Assembly: GCA_937901435.1 (NCBI GenBank)
Contig: CALGTJ010000298.1
Span: 1-8,209 of the forward strand
Reading direction: 5' to 3'
DNA: 8,209 nucleotides
Source of the DNA: an uncultured Rhodobacter sp.
GTDB taxonomy: Bacteria; Pseudomonadota; Alphaproteobacteria; Rhodobacterales; Rhodobacteraceae
Shown here: piece by piece, positions 6,059-8,209 of the stretch
Layout: the number at the start of each line of letters is the position of its first letter
How positions within the stretch are numbered: position 1 is the first letter of the stretch
Position numbers and translations under genes: made by a program
Notes under the pieces: model-generated
Databases searched by the model: none
What the model saw: only the letters and a program-made list of their open reading frames with translations
Told to the model about the DNA's origin: nothing

Positions 6059-7222
6059 ATGGGCATTTTTGATTTTCTCTCTGGCGAATTTATTGACGTC
6101 ATCCACTGGGTCGATGACACCCGCGACACGATGGTCTGGCGGTTTGAACGCGAGGCGCATGAGATCAAATACGGCGCCAAGCTGACCGTGCGAGAGGGTC
6201 AGGCGGCGGTCTTTGTGCATGAGGGGCAGTTGGCGGATGTGTTCACGCCCGGTCTCTATATGCTTGAGACCAACAACATGCCCATTATGACGACCTTGCA
6301 GCATTGGGATCACGGGTTCAAAAGCCCCTTTAAATCAGAGATTTACTACGTCAACACGACGCGGTTCAACGATCTGAAATGGGGCACCAAGAACCCGATC
6401 ATGCTGCGCGATCCGGAATTTGGCCCCACACGCATCCGCGCCTTTGGGACCTATTCGATCAAAGTGTCCGATGCGGGCAAGTTCCTGACAGAGATTGTCG
6501 GGACGGACGGCGAGTTTACCATGGACGAGATCAGCTTTCAGATCCGCAACATGATCGTGCAGGAATTCAGCCGGGTGATTGCGGGGTCCGGGATTCCAGT
6601 GCTGGATATGGCGGCGAACACGGCTGATCTGGGCAAGCTGATCTCGACCGAAGTGTCGAGGACGCTGGCGGATTACGGGTTGATCATGCCGGAGTTTTAT
6701 ATCGAGAACATCTCTCTGCCCCCTGCGGTCGAAGAGGCACTGGACAAGCGCACATCGATGGGGCTGGCGGGCGATCTGGGCAAGTTCACCCAATATAGTG
6801 CCGCCGAGGCAATGACGGCGGCGGCCAAGAACCCGAACGGCGGCGGCGGTATGGGCGCTGGTTTGGGCGCCGGTATGGGGATGGGCATGGGTATGGCGAT
6901 GGCCAACCAGATGGCGCAGCAGGGGCCTTGGGGAAATATGGGGGGAAATATGGGGGGGCAAGCTCCTCAGCCGTCACCGGCTTCCTCGCCAGCCGCGACA
7001 CCACCGCCCCCCCCCGTTGAACATGTCTGGCATATTGCCGAGGCCGGTGAGACCAAGGGCCCGTTTTCCAAGGCGGCGCTGGGTCGCATGGCCACAGGCG
7101 GGCAGATCACCCGCGAAACTTACGTCTGGACCGCCGGTCAGGATGGGTGGATCAAGGCCGAGGATGTGCAGGAACTGGCGCGGCTGTTCACGATCCTGCC
7201 GCCACCCCCACCAAACTTTTGA
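6059..7222 (+). CDS. SPFH-domain protein with C-terminal GYF_2 domain (YdjI-like)
   Basis: The 387-residue protein has an SPFH (stomatin/prohibitin/flotillin) domain at about 20-230, of the type also annotated as 'virion core protein' and related to Bacillus YdjI. Such proteins form membrane-associated scaffolds, and YdjI works with the zinc-ribbon protein YdjG in PspA-linked membrane stress. A flexible linker (258-319) is rich in Gly and Met (MGMGMGM, NMGGNMGG) and ends in Pro. Residues 323-375 form a GYF_2 domain (VWHIAEAGETKGPF, then WTAGQDGW), a likely proline-rich-peptide or protein-binding module. No signal peptide or clear membrane span is seen. The ribosome site AGAGGA (6044-6049) lies nine bases before the ATG. 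The gene follows the DUF2927 gene by 27 bases. A run of nine C sits exactly at the linker/GYF junction. Confidence 0.9.
   Translation: MGIFDFLSGEFIDVIHWVDDTRDTMVWRFEREAHEIKYGAKLTVREGQAAVFVHEGQLADVFTPGLYMLETNNMPIMTTLQHWDHGFKSPFKSEIYYVNTTRFNDLKWGTKNPIMLRDPEFGPTRIRAFGTYSIKVSDAGKFLTEIVGTDGEFTMDEISFQIRNMIVQEFSRVIAGSGIPVLDMAANTADLGKLISTEVSRTLADYGLIMPEFYIENISLPPAVEEALDKRTSMGLAGDLGKFTQYSAAEAMTAAAKNPNGGGGMGAGLGAGMGMGMGMAMANQMAQQGPWGNMGGNMGGQAPQPSPASSPAATPPPPPVEHVWHIAEAGETKGPFSKAALGRMATGGQITRETYVWTAGQDGWIKAEDVQELARLFTILPPPPPNF
6932..6955 (+). repeat. Two tandem 12-base units in the SPFH linker
   Basis: GGAAATATGGGG occurs at 6932-6943 and again at 6944-6955, encoding the repeated Asn-Met-Gly-Gly of the flexible linker. 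The tract continues as seven G (6952-6958). Such tandem units expand and contract by slippage, so linker length may vary between strains. Confidence 0.8.
7007..7015 (+). repeat. C9 homopolymer at the SPFH/GYF_2 boundary
   Basis: Nine consecutive C encode three prolines immediately before the GYF_2 domain. Gaining one C would bring TGA (7018-7020) into frame, ending the protein at the domain boundary. Losing one C would give an unrelated tail running to 7298, overlapping the next gene. The tract could be a phase-variation site or chance proline coding. Confidence 0.75.
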
Positions 7223-7246
7223 ACTTCACCTTAAGGGACGTATCCC

Positions 7247-7729
7247 ATGGCGAGCAAAACAAAGTATTCGACCCTGCAAATCGGTCTGCATTGGCTGATC
7301 GCGCTGCTGATCCTCGCTGCGTGGCTGCTGAGTGACGGCATGGGTCAGGCCCTGCGCGCCCGCGTGGAAAGTGGTGCGACGGGCATCGAGGGTAATACGA
7401 TTCACGTCTGGCTGGGGGGTGCCACCTTTTTGCTGGTGCTGATCCGGATCGTGGTGCGTCTTATTCAGGGCGCGCCGGATCCGGTGCCGGGCAGTAATGA
7501 AATGATCGAAAAGGCAGCGGTTTGGGGTCATCGTTTGCTGTATGCGCTGATGGTGCTGACGCCGGCGCTGGGCGCGGCGACCTGGTATGGCGGGATCGGC
7601 TTTACGGCCGAGTTGCACGAAATCTCCAGCAGCGCGTTTATGCTGGTTGCCTTGGGTCACGCTGCCATGGCGATCTACCATCAGTTCATCCTGAAGGACG
7701 GCACGCTGTTGCGCATGAGGCCGCACTAG
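7247..7729 (+). CDS. Cytochrome b561-type diheme membrane protein
   Basis: The 160-residue protein belongs to the bacterial cytochrome b561 (CybB-like) group of the Ni-hydrogenase cytochrome b/b6 superfamily. These inner-membrane proteins bind two b-type hemes and move electrons between quinol and other acceptors, including superoxide in E. coli CybB. Four hydrophobic helices are visible (about 12-30, 52-72, 93-110 and 126-148). Candidate axial ligands are H15 (LHWLIALL), H53 (HVWLGG), H95 (WGHRLLYALM) and H138/H145 in the last helix (LGHAAMAIYHQFILKDGTL). The spacing and the terminal HQFILKDGTLLRM are typical. AAGGGA (7233-7238) lies eight bases before the ATG. The gene starts 24 bases after the SPFH stop and so is probably in the same transcript. 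Its electron partner is not visible. Confidence 0.9.
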   Translation: MASKTKYSTLQIGLHWLIALLILAAWLLSDGMGQALRARVESGATGIEGNTIHVWLGGATFLLVLIRIVVRLIQGAPDPVPGSNEMIEKAAVWGHRLLYALMVLTPALGAATWYGGIGFTAELHEISSSAFMLVALGHAAMAIYHQFILKDGTLLRMRPH

Positions 7730-7758
7730 CGACCCAGACCTGACACCACAGATAAAGC

Positions 7759-7787
7759 GGGCGGGTCATATATCTTGACCCCGCCCC
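7759..7787. promoter_or_regulatory. Strong hairpin between the b561 and zinc-ribbon genes
   Basis: GGGCGGGTCA (7759-7768) pairs with TGACCCCGCCC (7776-7786) with one bulged C, around the loop TATATCT. No T run follows, so it is not a canonical intrinsic terminator. The inner GGTCA-N7-TGACC dyad could also be a protein-binding operator for the downstream gene. Either reading would mark a control point inside the gene run. Confidence 0.5.
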
Positions 7788-7852
7788 CCCATCCGGAAAG
7801 ACTGTTTCAGACGCTTACCGCTTCATTTCGTTCTGCCAAAGGCCTTTACCCT

Positions 7853-8209
7853 ATGCAGCCACCTCCGCCGCCCACCGCCCTGCGCGAACCCGAGACCGCA
7901 CAGGCGCCAGATCATTCAGACGCAAACCATTCGGCGGCAGAGCACCGCTTTCCCTGCGATCAATGCGGCTCTGACCTGCGCTTTGCGCCGGGCGAGGGCA
8001 AACTGATCTGCGATCACTGCGGCAACACAGAGGTGCTTGACGGGCAATACAGCGGCCCGGTCATCAAAGAACTCGACTTCAAGGCAGCGCTGAACGCGGA
8101 CCTGCCAGAGGCTGAAATCGAAGAAACCCGAGTTCTGTCCTGCCCCAACTGTGGCGCGCAGGTGGAATTTGACGGCGCGACCCATGCCGCCGAATGCCCG
8201 TTTTGCGCC
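7853..8209 (+). CDS. Double zinc-ribbon protein (TFIIB-type, YdjG-like), 3' end beyond window
   Basis: The frame starts with ATG at 7853 and is still open at the window end, giving 119 residues. A Pro-rich N-terminus is followed by two four-cysteine zinc ribbons: C35-x2-C38 with C53-x2-C56, and C97-x2-C100 with C115-x2-C118. Such proteins are often annotated as TFIIB-type zinc ribbon or, misleadingly, as primosomal protein N'/helicase-like. Bacillus YdjG has paired N-terminal ribbons and a C-terminal membrane part, and partners with an SPFH protein. The SPFH gene two positions upstream fits this. AAAGG (7838-7842) lies ten bases before the ATG. Whether a membrane domain follows cannot be seen here. 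No upstream in-frame start looks better. Confidence 0.82.
   Translation, partial: MQPPPPPTALREPETAQAPDHSDANHSAAEHRFPCDQCGSDLRFAPGEGKLICDHCGNTEVLDGQYSGPVIKELDFKAALNADLPEAEIEETRVLSCPNCGAQVEFDGATHAAECPFCA

Noticed and set aside
1..8209. tRNA, rRNA, CRISPR array, riboswitch or replication origin
   Set aside because: No cloverleaf, rRNA-like stretch, spaced repeat array or recognisable riboswitch core was seen on either strand by eye.

Overview
The window is a gene-dense, high-GC stretch of a bacterial chromosome, most likely from the Rhodobacterales (Roseobacter/Rhodobacter group of Alphaproteobacteria). This rests on codon use (GC-rich third positions), the protein styles (an Ala-rich TadA, an XpaC-type protein with a GADPLRDKG motif, a DUF2927 lipoprotein) and the intergenic DNA. 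No search was run, so the lineage is inference.

Layout. Positions 1-195 hold no convincing gene; the first 150 bases are clearly poorer in GC (67 of 150 by hand count) and may be the edge of an insertion element or other acquired DNA. Next come two divergent RNA-modification genes: tadA (minus strand, tRNA wobble adenosine deaminase) and an RluB-type 23S rRNA pseudouridine synthase (plus strand) with a basic Lys/Pro/Gly tail. A 243-base spacer with a possible terminator and a hairpin element separates them from the rest.

From 1943 to the window end all genes are on the plus strand. A TerC-family membrane protein comes first. After 77 bases follows a tightly packed run: a 28-residue predicted membrane microprotein (2848-2934), an XpaC-family membrane protein, a TelA-family toxic-anion-resistance protein, a DUF2927 lipoprotein (overlapping telA by 4 bases), an SPFH-domain protein fused to a C-terminal GYF_2 domain, a cytochrome b561-type diheme membrane protein and, after a 123-base gap with a strong hairpin, the start of a double zinc-ribbon protein cut by the window edge.

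How they may work together. TerC, XpaC and TelA are recurrent members of the tellurite/'Ter' stress-response network. An SPFH protein next to a zinc-ribbon membrane protein resembles the YdjI/YdjG pair of the Bacillus subtilis PspA-linked membrane-stress system. The run therefore looks like a cell-envelope stress module with an inner-membrane part (microprotein, XpaC, b561, TerC), cytosolic parts (TelA, SPFH-GYF) and a lipoprotein facing the periplasm. The DUF2927 lipoprotein carries what looks like a metzincin protease fold whose zinc ligands have been replaced. The most interesting items are this module as a unit, the unannotated microprotein, the pseudo-protease motif, and a C9 tract at the SPFH/GYF junction where a one-base change would remove the GYF domain.
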